A DNA stretch of 11,973 nt, taken from the NCBI GenBank assembly GCA_030066475.1, contig JASJBO010000261.1, forward strand, positions 1 to 11,973, in the 5' to 3' direction. Made by a program: the position numbers and the translations under genes. Positions 1 through 6,504 of this stretch are shown here, piece after piece (positions within the stretch are counted from its first letter, which is position 1; each line of letters begins with the position of its first letter). The DNA is from Myxococcota bacterium. GTDB lineage: Bacteria; Myxococcota_A; UBA9160; PR03. Below the pieces are notes generated by a model, which was not told the origin of the DNA, made no database searches, and saw only the letters and a program-made list of their open reading frames with translations.

Positions 1-273
1 GAGACGCGCGATCCCTGCGGAGCCGACCCGGGCAAGCTGGTGGACTTCGCTCGCCTGCGGCTCGCTGCGCGCGCCGGTCTGATGGACTTCGCTCGCCTGC
101 GGCTCGCTGCGCGCGCCTGCGGCGCTTGCGGGGGTGCCCGCGTAGGCCGTCGGAGCCGGCGCGGGGCGGGACGGGGGGGCGCTCGCCGCGGCGAAGGGTA
201 GGAACAGAGCGGCCGTCAGGGCGAGGGCGAATGCCCCCGTCCAGCGGGTCGGCTGGCTCTGGCGATGGCTCAC
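1..273 (-). CDS. Exported protein of unknown function, N-terminal part (runs off left edge)
   Basis: Reading the minus strand from a GTG at 273-271, the frame stays open for 91 codons to the window edge. A strong ribosome binding site, GGAGG at 285-281, lies 7 bases before the GTG and decides the start. Residues 1-32 form a good Sec signal peptide: Arg at 4 and 10, a hydrophobic core at about 13-27, and a likely signal peptidase I site after ASA (30-32). There is no lipobox Cys. A Pro/Ala-rich stretch (33-52) follows, then two translated copies of the local DNA repeat, each reading GARSEPQASEVHQ (53-65 and 67-79). The gene is divergent from rpsT. What the mature protein does cannot be judged because the body lies outside the window. 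The plus-strand frames here lack a comparable start signal and look like shadows. Confidence 0.7.
   Translation of the reverse strand, partial: MSHRQSQPTRWTGAFALALTAALFLPFAAASAPPSRPAPAPTAYAGTPASAAGARSEPQASEVHQTGARSEPQASEVHQLARVGSAGIARL
41..146 (-). repeat. Two copies of the interspersed repeat, inside the exported-protein gene
   Basis: The same 35-base segment (plus-strand sense beginning TGGACTTCGCTCGCC and ending GCTGCGCGCGCC) occurs at 41-75 and 83-117. The second copy continues through 118-146 with GCGGCGCTTGCGGGGGT and a CGTAGG end. Read on the minus strand this matches the repeats at 2528-2683 and 888-925, with differences mainly in the CCG/CAG/GCG triplets. Both copies are in the reading frame of the exported protein and introduce no stop codon. 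Confidence 0.85.
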
Positions 274-330
274 GCGCTCCCCTCCGGGCGGACGAGTCCG
301 CAAGCCGTATCGGCCGTTCCGGGGTCCGGG

Positions 331-366
331 TTGACGCTGGCGGCTCCCCGAGGCGCCCACTATCCT
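331..366 (+). promoter_or_regulatory. Possible rpsT promoter region
   Basis: In the 118-base divergent gap, TTGACG at 331-336 and TATCCT at 361-366 are the only AT-richer hexamers resembling sigma-70 elements. Their spacing is 24 bases, too long for a standard promoter. TATCCT may therefore act as the -10 element with a different, weak -35. A transcript starting about 7 bases after it would have a leader of roughly 20 bases containing the rpsT ribosome binding site. This rests on motif inspection only. Confidence 0.3.
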
Positions 367-391
367 GCGCGCCTCGTCGGGAGGACCTGGG

Positions 392-655
392 TTGGCCAAC
401 CACAAATCCGCACTCAAGCGCGCCCGCCAGGACGCCAAGCGGCGTCAGCGCAATCGGGCCGTGAAGAGCCGGATCAAGGGCGTGGTCAAGGCCGCCCGCG
501 CCGAGACCGCCGCGGGCGGCGAGGCGCTCCCCGAGAAGCTCCGCGCCGCCGAGAGCGAGCTCCGCAAGGCCGCCAGCAAGGGCGTGATCCCGAAGCGCCG
601 CGCCAGCCGCCAGGTCTCCCGCCTCGCCCGCGCCGCCGCCCGCGCCCAGAGCTGA
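392..655 (+). CDS. rpsT: 30S ribosomal protein S20
   Basis: S20 binds 16S rRNA in the body of the small ribosomal subunit and helps early 30S assembly. The 87-residue product has the normal family length. It opens with the family signature ANHKSALKRARQ, is rich in Lys and Arg, and is predicted to be almost entirely helical, as S20 is. The start codon is TTG at 392, supported by GGGAGG at 379-384 seven bases upstream; no in-frame ATG or GTG restores the signature better. A UUG start is also known for Escherichia coli rpsT, where it is part of autogenous control. The gene is monocistronic here, divergent from the exported-protein gene and convergent with holA. Identification is firm. Confidence 0.96.
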   Translation: MANHKSALKRARQDAKRRQRNRAVKSRIKGVVKAARAETAAGGEALPEKLRAAESELRKAASKGVIPKRRASRQVSRLARAAARAQS

Positions 656-665
656 CGCAAGCGCT

Positions 666-685
666 GCAGGCGAGCGAAGTCCATC
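666..685 (+). repeat. Partial copy of the interspersed repeat
   Basis: GCAGGCGAGCGAAGTCCATC, starting 11 bases after the rpsT stop codon, is identical to the end of the 83-117 copy read on the minus strand. Only the final third of the element is present. The flanking bases do not match the other copies. Confidence 0.7.
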
Positions 686-697
686 TCTCTAGACTCC

Positions 698-716
698 GCG
701 GCGCCTACGGCGCCGC
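698..716. terminator. GC hairpin, possible bidirectional terminator
   Basis: GCGGCGCC, a TAC loop and GGCGCCGC form a perfect 8-bp stem with a 3-base loop, 43 bases after the rpsT stop codon and between two converging genes. No T-run follows on either strand. If it terminates transcription it does so poorly alone or with Rho; it could also be only a palindrome of another repeat. Confidence 0.4.
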
Positions 717-887
717 TGCGCGCTCCGCGGACTCCGCTTGCGGCTTCCCCCTTCGATCCGGGCGGAGCTGGCTACGCGAGCTTCGGTCGTGACACCGCCT
801 CGCCGGCCTTCCAGCCCCGAAGACCCAAACGAGTTTGCCCGCGCAAGCGCCGCCCTCGAGGTGCGCCCGCGGCTCCCAGCGCCGAGC

Positions 888-960
888 GGCGCGCGCAGCG
901 AGCCGAAGGCGAGCGAAGTCCACCAAGCCGCCAGCGCAGAGCAACCTGTCCCTACGCGGG
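888..960 (+). repeat. Copy of the interspersed repeat beside the holA 3' end
   Basis: The core 888-925 (GGCGCGCGCAGCGAGCCGAA, then GGCGAGCGAAGTCCACCA) matches the other copies. The tail GCAACCTGTCCCTACGCGGG (941-960) matches the tail at 2602-2621, which shows the repeat unit is longer than the core. It ends just before the holA stop codon. Confidence 0.75.
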
Positions 961-962
961 CT

Positions 963-1937
963 TCAAGCCGCCAGCGCCAGCACCAGCCGTTCGAGCGCGA
1001 GCTGCGGTCCCAGGCCACCCTGCCCCTTCAGGGCCTCGTCGGTGTCGTGGATCGCGCGCAGACACGAGCCGAGCCGGGCGGGCGCGTAGCGGCCGGCCTG
1101 GGCCTTGAGCTTGCGCTGCACGAACGGCGGACCCGAGACGGTGCCGCCGGAACGCGCGCGCAGCAGACGTCGGAAGTGGGAGGCCAGCGAGCCGAGCAGG
1201 ACCGGCGGTGGCGCGCCGCCGTGGAGCAGCTTGCCGAGCACGGCGAGCGCGTCCCCCGCGCGCCCCTCGCCGATCGCGTCCGTCAGGTCCCAGATCGGCT
1301 CTTCCGCCACGTCGGCGACCGCGAGCGAGACGTGCTCCAGCGTGACCGGTCGGCCCGGCCCTGCGAACAAAGCCGCCTTCTCGAGCTCGCTGCGCAGCAC
1401 CAGCAGCTGCGGACCGATGCGCTCGGCGAGCCGCTCGGCCGCCCCGGACGCCAGCTCGACCCCCTGGCGCTTCGCCTCGCTGCGCACGAACGCGACCAGG
1501 TCGCGGCCCGCGCGCGGCGGATCACACGCCACCAGCGCGGCAGGCTCGCGGAAGGCCTTCACCCACTTCGAGCGCCGGTCGATCGTCGCCGCCGTCACCA
1601 GCAGGACGCTGCCGCCGTCCCCTGCGAGCGATCCGACGACGTCCGGCAGGCACTCGGTGACCGCCTTCCAGGTCCCCCGCCCGCCAGCGGGCTCGCGCAG
1701 CCAGACCAGCCGGCGCTCCGCCATGACGGGCAGCGTCTGGATCGCGTCCCACAGGCGAGCGGGCGCGCACGCGTCGCCCTCCAGGCGATCGAAGTTGAAG
1801 TCGACCGGACCGGAGCCGAGCACCGCGGCGCGGATCGCCGCGACGGCGCGGTCGCGGAGCAGCGGCTCGCCGCCGGCCACCAGGTAGGCCGGGCGGATGC
1901 GGCCCTCTTCGAGCTCGCGAAACAGATCGCCGCTCAC
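963..1937 (-). CDS. holA: DNA polymerase III delta subunit
   Basis: HolA is the clamp-loader subunit that opens the beta sliding clamp during DNA replication. The 324-residue product has the delta layout. An N-terminal domain carries YLVAGGEPLLRD (the degenerate P-loop region) and an FNFDRL segment, followed by LPVMAERRLVWL. A lid region comes next, and a C-terminal collar domain carries DLTDAIGEG, SHFRRLLRA and TDEALKGQGG near the end. I chose GTG at 1937-1935 because it overlaps the lptE stop codon as GTGA and has GGAG five bases upstream. An in-frame GTG at 1955 would add six residues but would sit deeper inside lptE. The gene pairs with lptE, as in many Gram-negatives, and points toward rpsT. 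Identification is strong. Confidence 0.93.
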   Translation of the reverse strand: MSGDLFRELEEGRIRPAYLVAGGEPLLRDRAVAAIRAAVLGSGPVDFNFDRLEGDACAPARLWDAIQTLPVMAERRLVWLREPAGGRGTWKAVTECLPDVVGSLAGDGGSVLLVTAATIDRRSKWVKAFREPAALVACDPPRAGRDLVAFVRSEAKRQGVELASGAAERLAERIGPQLLVLRSELEKAALFAGPGRPVTLEHVSLAVADVAEEPIWDLTDAIGEGRAGDALAVLGKLLHGGAPPPVLLGSLASHFRRLLRARSGGTVSGPPFVQRKLKAQAGRYAPARLGSCLRAIHDTDEALKGQGGLGPQLALERLVLALAA

Positions 1938-2476
1938 GAGCTCTCCGTCTCCCACTCGCCGAGTCGCGCCGCCAGCGCGTCGTATACGCGACTGGCGAGC
2001 GCCTTGGCCAGCTGGCGGATCGCCTCCTCACGGTTCTTGCGCGCGGCCTCGACGTCGGCACTGGTGAGATAGAGCTCCCAGTCGCGCAGGATGGTCGGAT
2101 CGATCGCCAGCACGCTGCCGTCCCGGCGCGTCGCGACCAGGTCGACCGTCATGCGCAGCTCGAACTCGACGCCCAGCGAGGCCGAGGACAGCGCCCGAGC
2201 GGTGGTCGTCAACGGCTTGATGGCCCCGGACAGGACCAGGTCGGCCGCCGCCTTGTTGCGAACCAGAGCGACCGCGCCACGGCGCTGGAACTCGCGCAGC
2301 AGCGCCTCGGTGACGACGCTCTCGACTCCGGGCTCGAACGAGTCGTTGCGCAGCGTCTCGATCGCCACGCGCTTGACGTCCCCCAACGACCCGCCGTACG
2401 TCACCCACCGATAGCCACACCCCGCCCCGACGACGAGACAGACCACGACGAGACCAACGAGAGCCCGCGACCGCAC
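1934..2476 (-). CDS. lptE: LPS-assembly lipoprotein LptE
   Basis: LptE is the outer-membrane lipoprotein that plugs and supports the LptD barrel during lipopolysaccharide delivery to the cell surface. The 180-residue product starts with a lipoprotein signal: Arg at 2 and 4, a hydrophobic Leu/Val core, then GAGC with the lipidated Cys at residue 20. The lipobox is weak at -3 (Gly), but the following CGYRW is typical of LptE. The rest carries family features: VAIETLRNDSFEPGVE, an early TEALLREFQRRG helix, a DLVLSGAI strand, and a C-terminal helix with QLAKALASRVYDAL. The start is GTG at 2476; no clear ribosome binding site precedes it, so it is less certain than the frame. leuS, the frequent upstream neighbour, is absent; the MCP gene lies there instead. 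Confidence 0.88.
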   Translation of the reverse strand: MRSRALVGLVVVCLVVGAGCGYRWVTYGGSLGDVKRVAIETLRNDSFEPGVESVVTEALLREFQRRGAVALVRNKAAADLVLSGAIKPLTTTARALSSASLGVEFELRMTVDLVATRRDGSVLAIDPTILRDWELYLTSADVEAARKNREEAIRQLAKALASRVYDALAARLGEWETESS

Positions 2477-2712
2477 GACGCCAAACCTAGCAGACCCCCG
2501 CCCCCGCCCAGCCGCTCGTCCCTAGGAGGCACCCCCGCAAGCGCCGCAGGCGCGCGCAGCGAGGCGAAGCCGAGCGAAGTCCAACAGGACGTCTTCGCCC
2601 GGCAACCCGTCCCTACGCAGGCACCCCCGCAAGCGCCGCAGGCGCGCGCAGCGAGGCGAAGCCGAGCGAAGTCCACCAGGACGCGTCCGCCCAGCAATCC
2701 GATCCCTGAAGG
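2477..2712. other. Intergenic region between the MCP gene and lptE
   Basis: These 236 bases separate the end of the chemosensory operon from lptE. Most of it is two tandem units of the interspersed repeat. The remaining 45 or so bases before lptE include a run of C-rich sequence and, on the minus strand, TG-C-TAGGTT at 2492-2484, which resembles a poor extended -10 element. I see no small gene and no clear terminator. Confidence 0.65.
2528..2709 (+). repeat. 92-bp tandem duplication of the interspersed repeat
   Basis: A 64-base block beginning GGCACCCCCGCAAGCGCCGC occurs at 2528-2591 and again at 2620-2683, with a single difference (CCAACAGG versus CCACCAGG). The following bases are also related, each ending in a GCAA-CCG-CCCT pattern, so the period is 92 bases. 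CCCTACGCAGG links the two units. The second unit holds the perfect 10-base palindrome GGACGCGTCC at 2679-2688; the first has GGACGTC at the same place. Inside the core, GCGAGGCGAAG and CCGAGCGAAG are near direct repeats of one another. Confidence 0.9.
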
Positions 2713-5265
2713 CTAGAACCTGAACCGGCCCAGCTGCTCCCGCAGCGCCTCCGCATCGTCGCGCAGCGCGGCGGTCGCCGCCGTCATCCGCGCCGCGGCC
2801 TCTTCGTTGGCGCGCGTCTGCGCGGCCAGGCTCCCGATCGTCTCGGCCGAGTCGGCGCAGGCGCCGGTCTGCTGCTGGAGGGCGTGGTGGATGTGCTCGA
2901 CGGCGCCGCGCACCCGCTCCACCGACTCCCGGATGCGGCCCCCCCCGCGCGCCTGCTCCTCCGTCGTCCGGTGCACCTGGCGCGCCACCTCCTGCATCGT
3001 CGTCGTCCCCCGCAGCACCACCTCGTTGCCCGCCTCCTGCTCCCCCATCGCCCGCTGCAGCCGGTCCACCGACTCCCGCACCCGCTCCATCAGCTCCGAC
3101 ACCCGCCCCGCCGCCCGCGTCTGCTCCTGCACCGCCGCCACGATCTCCCCGATCCGCTGCCCCGACTCCCGCGCCGTCCCCGTGATCGCCTCCAGCGACT
3201 CCCCCGCCTCCGCCGAGCGCTCCACGCCCCGCAGCACCGACTCGCTCCCCCGCTCGATCGCCCCGATCGCCGCCGCGCTCTCGCCCTGCACCGCCGCGAT
3301 CAGGCCCCCGATCTCCTTCGTCGACGCCATCACCCGGTCCGCCAGCTCCTTGATCTCGTCCGCCACCACCGAGAACGCCCGCCCGTGCTCCCCCGCCTGC
3401 GCCGCGATGATCGCCGCGTTCAGCGCCAGCAGGTTCGTCTCGTCCGCCACCTCGTCGATCACGTCCACGATCGCCCCGATCTCGCTCGCCCGCGCCCCGA
3501 GGCCCCGGATCACCCCCTCCGCCGTCTCCGTCGCCTCCCGGATCGCGTCCATCCCCGCGATCGTCTCCGCCACCCGCTGCTGGCCCCGCTCCGAGACCGA
3601 CACCACCTGCGACGACAGCCGCGCCGTCTCCGCCGCCGTCGCGTCCACCGCCTGCATCGAGCTCGCCATCTCGTGGACCGACGACTGCGTCTCCGCCGAG
3701 GCCCCCAGCACCGCGTCCACCGAGCGGCTCATCTCCGCCACCCCGCGGATCATCTCCTCGATCGAGCCCCCCACCTCCGACACCTTCTCCGACAGCACCT
3801 CCGCCGTCTGGTTCAGCTCCTCCCCCGCCGCCCCCATCTCCAGCACCGAGCTGCTCGACTCCTCCACCGACTCCGTCAGCTGCTCCGCGCTCGCCGTGAT
3901 CCCGCCCACCTGGCGCCGGATCGCGTCCGTGCTCTCCGTCGCCTGCCGGATCCCCTGCACCTGCGAGCCCGTCGCCTCCGCCACCGCCTCGCCCAGACGC
4001 GCCATCTCCGACGCCGAGCCCTCCACCCGGTCCGCCGTCTCCCGCACCCGCGACACCATCTCCCGCAGCGACCCCCGCATCCGCTCGAAGCTCCGACCCA
4101 GCTCCCCCAGCTCGTCCTCCGACTCGTAGCTCTCCCCCCCGCCCAGGTCCCCCGACGCGATCCGCTGCGCCTGCGTCCGCAGCGCCGCGATCCCGCGCCC
4201 GAGATCCTGCGCCACCAGCCAGGCGACGCCGAACGCCACCACGAGCGAGGTGAGCACCAGACCGAGCAGGACGCTGCGGACGCCGCCGAGCTCCGCGGTC
4301 ATCGCGCTGGCGGGGAGCGAGACCGCCAGGATGCGCGCGCGCCCGGGAACGCGGCGCCACGACACCACGCCCTGCGGGCCGACTCGCATGCCCTTCGACG
4401 CCTCGGACGCCACCAGCGCGCCGCGTTCGGCGCCCGAGAGCAGCGCCGGCGGTCCGTCGAGGACGGCTCCGTTCCCGGTGTCGATCAGCAGCACCTCGGT
4501 GATCGCGCCCGAGAGCCGGGCGTCGTCGCGCGCCCGGCGCAGCGCGGAGTCCCCGTGGCGCGCCACGCGCTCGATCTGGCGCTCGAGCCACTCGGCCTGG
4601 GCCTTGCCCACGAAGCTCTGGAGCGGACCCGCCGCGCGGCTCTGCGCCACGAACGCGGCGAACACGACCGGCACGACGGCGGTGACCAGCACGCTGACCT
4701 GCAGCTTCCAGACCAGCGGCACGGTGCGCACGGCCGCGTCGCGCACGGCGGCGTCGCCCACCTCGGCAGCCAGCGCGCGTCCCAGCGGCTCGAGCGTGCG
4801 CTTCACCAGGAAGCTGAGCAGGACCATCGACAGCGCCCCGCCCGAGACCGCGGCCGCCACCATCACCGCCGCGTGGATCAGCAGGAAGTCGTCGAACAGC
4901 AGCTTCATGCTGGCCGCCACCGCGACCCCGCCGAAGCCCCAGAGCCAGCCCCCGTTCACGATCGTGTGGCGCGGCAGGTCGAGCGCGCCGGCGAACGCGG
5001 CGGCGGCGTCCTCGCGGGTCGCCTCGCCCCGCGCGTAGCGCTCGAGGTAGCCCATCACCGGAGCGTGGCCGTTGCTCTGGATCCGGTTCGAGACCAGCAG
5101 CAGCACCGCGAACCAGCCGCCGACCACCTGGACGAAGCCGTGCCACTGCGCCTCGGTCAGGTCGAGCAGCGCCAGCAGGTAGGCCGCCATCAGCACCGTG
5201 GTGGCGAAGCTCGACACCCCGGCGATCCACAGCATCCGCCGCCTGAACTCACGCGCCTCGGGCAT
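2713..5265 (-). CDS. Methyl-accepting chemotaxis protein with polytopic N-terminus
   Basis: This 850-residue inner-membrane receptor should pass a signal to a CheA-CheW complex. Hydrophobic segments lie at about 11-34, 44-59, 106-124, 127-153, 188-207 and 330-352, so the sensor has up to six membrane spans rather than two. A likely periplasmic loop covers about 210-328. A HAMP linker follows (about 352-405), then a long helical signalling domain with the hairpin tip at 608-631 ([20 protein letters not shown]). In the tip, Ile620 and Gln623 replace the Glu and Arg that make trimer contacts in E. coli Tsr (E385, R388). Gln/Glu-rich methylation helices flank the tip. The C-terminus ends in GRFRF with no NWETF-type CheR tether. 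It is last in the operon, 7 bases after the CheY-like gene. The ligand cannot be inferred. Codon choice changes sharply within the gene. Confidence 0.93.
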   Translation of the reverse strand: MPEAREFRRRMLWIAGVSSFATTVLMAAYLLALLDLTEAQWHGFVQVVGGWFAVLLLVSNRIQSNGHAPVMGYLERYARGEATREDAAAAFAGALDLPRHTIVNGGWLWGFGGVAVAASMKLLFDDFLLIHAAVMVAAAVSGGALSMVLLSFLVKRTLEPLGRALAAEVGDAAVRDAAVRTVPLVWKLQVSVLVTAVVPVVFAAFVAQSRAAGPLQSFVGKAQAEWLERQIERVARHGDSALRRARDDARLSGAITEVLLIDTGNGAVLDGPPALLSGAERGALVASEASKGMRVGPQGVVSWRRVPGRARILAVSLPASAMTAELGGVRSVLLGLVLTSLVVAFGVAWLVAQDLGRGIAALRTQAQRIASGDLGGGESYESEDELGELGRSFERMRGSLREMVSRVRETADRVEGSASEMARLGEAVAEATGSQVQGIRQATESTDAIRRQVGGITASAEQLTESVEESSSSVLEMGAAGEELNQTAEVLSEKVSEVGGSIEEMIRGVAEMSRSVDAVLGASAETQSSVHEMASSMQAVDATAAETARLSSQVVSVSERGQQRVAETIAGMDAIREATETAEGVIRGLGARASEIGAIVDVIDEVADETNLLALNAAIIAAQAGEHGRAFSVVADEIKELADRVMASTKEIGGLIAAVQGESAAAIGAIERGSESVLRGVERSAEAGESLEAITGTARESGQRIGEIVAAVQEQTRAAGRVSELMERVRESVDRLQRAMGEQEAGNEVVLRGTTTMQEVARQVHRTTEEQARGGGRIRESVERVRGAVEHIHHALQQQTGACADSAETIGSLAAQTRANEEAAARMTAATAALRDDAEALREQLGRFRF

Positions 5266-5272
5266 GGCAGGC

Positions 5273-5650
5273 TCAGTCGATCTTGAGCAGGCTCTTGGCG
5301 ACCTGCAGGACCCGGTTGGCCTGGATCGGCTTGGTCAGGTACTCGTCCGCCCCGAGTGCGAGCGCGCGCTCGCGGTCCTCCTGGGCGCCCTCGGTCGTGA
5401 TCACGATGATGGGCATGTCCCTCAGATTCTCCTCGCCGCGAATCAGGCTGATCAGCTTGAGCCCGTCCATCACCGGCATGTTGATGTCGATCAGCGCCAG
5501 GTCGAAGTGGTCGCTCGAGACCTTGCGCAGGCCGTCCATGCCGTCCTGGGCCTCGACGATCTCCACCTGCTTGAGGCGCTTGAGAGCGAAGACCAGGAGC
5601 TGACGCATCGTCGGACTGTCTTCCGTGATCAGGATGCGGCGCCGATCCAT
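5273..5650 (-). CDS. cheY: CheY-like single-domain response regulator
   Basis: The 125-residue product is a stand-alone receiver domain that should accept phosphate from a CheA-type kinase and act by protein contact, as there is no output domain. The pocket is intact: acidic pair Glu10-Asp11 (Glu for the first Asp), phosphoacceptor Asp55 in [13 protein letters not shown], Thr85/Thr86 in VITTEG, and Lys107 in YLTKP. ATG at 5650 is preceded by GGGGAGGA with 8-base spacing, the clearest ribosome binding site in the operon. Longer in-frame extensions run back into the GAF gene and lack support. It lies between the GAF-protein gene (38-base gap) and the MCP gene (7-base gap). Its target is unknown; the setting does not point to a flagellar motor. 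Confidence 0.92.
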   Translation of the reverse strand: MDRRRILITEDSPTMRQLLVFALKRLKQVEIVEAQDGMDGLRKVSSDHFDLALIDINMPVMDGLKLISLIRGEENLRDMPIIVITTEGAQEDRERALALGADEYLTKPIQANRVLQVAKSLLKID

Positions 5651-5688
5651 GTCGCAGTTCCTCCCCGGGCGGTCGAACCGGCCGGTGC

Positions 5689-6504
5689 TCACTTGGTGAG
5701 GAGGTCGATGAACCCCTGGATGGTGTTGAGCTTGCGCTCCGACTCGCCGTACAGGCGCGCGGCGAAGATCGCCGTGGCGGCGTGGCCGGCGAGCAGCGTG
5801 AACAGCTCGTGGTCCAGCGCGCTGAAGCCCTCCTTCTGCGCGAGCAGCCGCTGGATCACGATCGCCCCGATCGGCCGCTCCTGGACCCGCAGCGGGATGC
5901 ACACGATCGGGCCGCCGGGCTCGACCGCGTCCGCGGGCTCGGCACAGGCGGTGTCTCCCGACGCGACGGCCCCACCCACCATGCCCTCGCCGAGCCGGTG
6001 GCTGGAGAACTCCGCCAGGGCGCGGCCCTCGGACGCGACGGGGGTCAGCCGGTTGGTCTTCTCGTCGACCACGTAGATCGCAAACACCTCGGCGCCGATC
6101 AGGTTGATCACGATCTCCACGATGATCTGGAACACCTCGGAGAGGTCGAGGGTCGAATGGAGCTGGTAGCTGGCGACGTAGAGGCTGGCGAGATTGTTGT
6201 TCTCTTCCTCGATCTCGACGTAGCGCTCGGCGAAGTGGCGGTTCTCGTCCTCGACCTGCATGAGCCGCTCCAGCATGTCGCGGCGCTCGCCCTCGAGACT
6301 CTCGATGCGCATCAGCAGGTCGGCGCGGAGCTTGTCCCAGGCGGCGTCGTCGGAGGCGGCGAGCTGCTGCTCCTGCAGCTGCGCCACCTGACGCCTGAGC
6401 TGCTCGTTCTGCTTGAGCAGCTCCTTGGTGAAGTCCGCTCCCCGCTTGAACACGGAGAGCAGATCCTCCGCCCGCGAGAACAACCCGTCTCTCGAATCAC
6501 TCAT
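5689..6504 (-). CDS. Coiled-coil and GAF domain protein in chemosensory operon
   Basis: The 271-residue cytoplasmic protein has two parts. Residues about 18-107 are a heptad-rich coiled coil (for example KELLKQNEQLRRQVAQLQEQ), with many Glu, Gln, Leu and Arg. Residues about 117-255 are a GAF domain, starting STLDLSEVFQIIVEIVINLI and including VFAIYVVDE, a VASEGRALAEF segment, GEGMVGGAV and CIPLRV. GAF domains bind small molecules or mediate dimerisation. No haem or cyclic-nucleotide binding motif is obvious, so the ligand is unknown. Cys187 and Cys202 are present. The last 15 residues (RKLNTIQGFIDLLTK) resemble the start of a histidine-kinase dimerisation helix, but no kinase follows. Its ATG overlaps the cheB stop region by 8 bases, implying coupled translation. 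It may be an extra sensory input or a scaffold for the pathway. Confidence 0.88.
   Translation of the reverse strand: MSDSRDGLFSRAEDLLSVFKRGADFTKELLKQNEQLRRQVAQLQEQQLAASDDAAWDKLRADLLMRIESLEGERRDMLERLMQVEDENRHFAERYVEIEEENNNLASLYVASYQLHSTLDLSEVFQIIVEIVINLIGAEVFAIYVVDEKTNRLTPVASEGRALAEFSSHRLGEGMVGGAVASGDTACAEPADAVEPGGPIVCIPLRVQERPIGAIVIQRLLAQKEGFSALDHELFTLLAGHAATAIFAARLYGESERKLNTIQGFIDLLTK

Larger units (their letters stand above)
656..962. other. Convergent intergenic region between rpsT and holA
   Basis: This 307-base stretch holds no convincing gene. Short frames on both strands lack ribosome binding sites and recognisable products. It contains a partial repeat copy just after rpsT, a strong GC hairpin at 698-716, a nearly full repeat copy around 888-960, and a 14-base direct repeat whose second copy lies over the holA 3' end. 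The middle part, about 740-870, shows nothing recognisable. Confidence 0.7.

Noticed and set aside
331..345. Sigma-54 promoter upstream of rpsT
   Set aside because: TGGCGG is present at 338-343, but the matching GC-containing -12 element is absent at the required spacing.
126..464. Plus-strand frames at 126-464 and 265-792 around rpsT
   Set aside because: No ribosome binding site and no recognisable domain. They overlap rpsT and the better-supported minus-strand exported protein.
738..2072. A 444-codon plus-strand frame across holA
   Set aside because: The product is Arg/Gln-rich with no recognisable family and no ribosome binding site at its start. It is antisense to the well-supported holA.
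2484..2492. Extended -10 promoter giving a leaderless lptE transcript
   Set aside because: TAGGTT matches the -10 consensus at only three positions and no -35 is visible. It is too weak to list as a feature.
2528..2683. CRISPR array or attachment-site pair
   Set aside because: There are only two tandem units with related, not unique, intervening sequence, and no cas, integrase or tRNA gene nearby. It fits the interspersed repeat family better.
2522..5230. A 902-codon minus-strand frame, and an 800-codon plus-strand frame at 2884-5286, overlapping the MCP gene
   Set aside because: Both give low-complexity Gly/Arg/Asp or Arg/His/Leu-rich products without recognisable domains. The MCP frame has the HAMP and tip motifs. 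Long alternative frames are expected in DNA this GC-rich.
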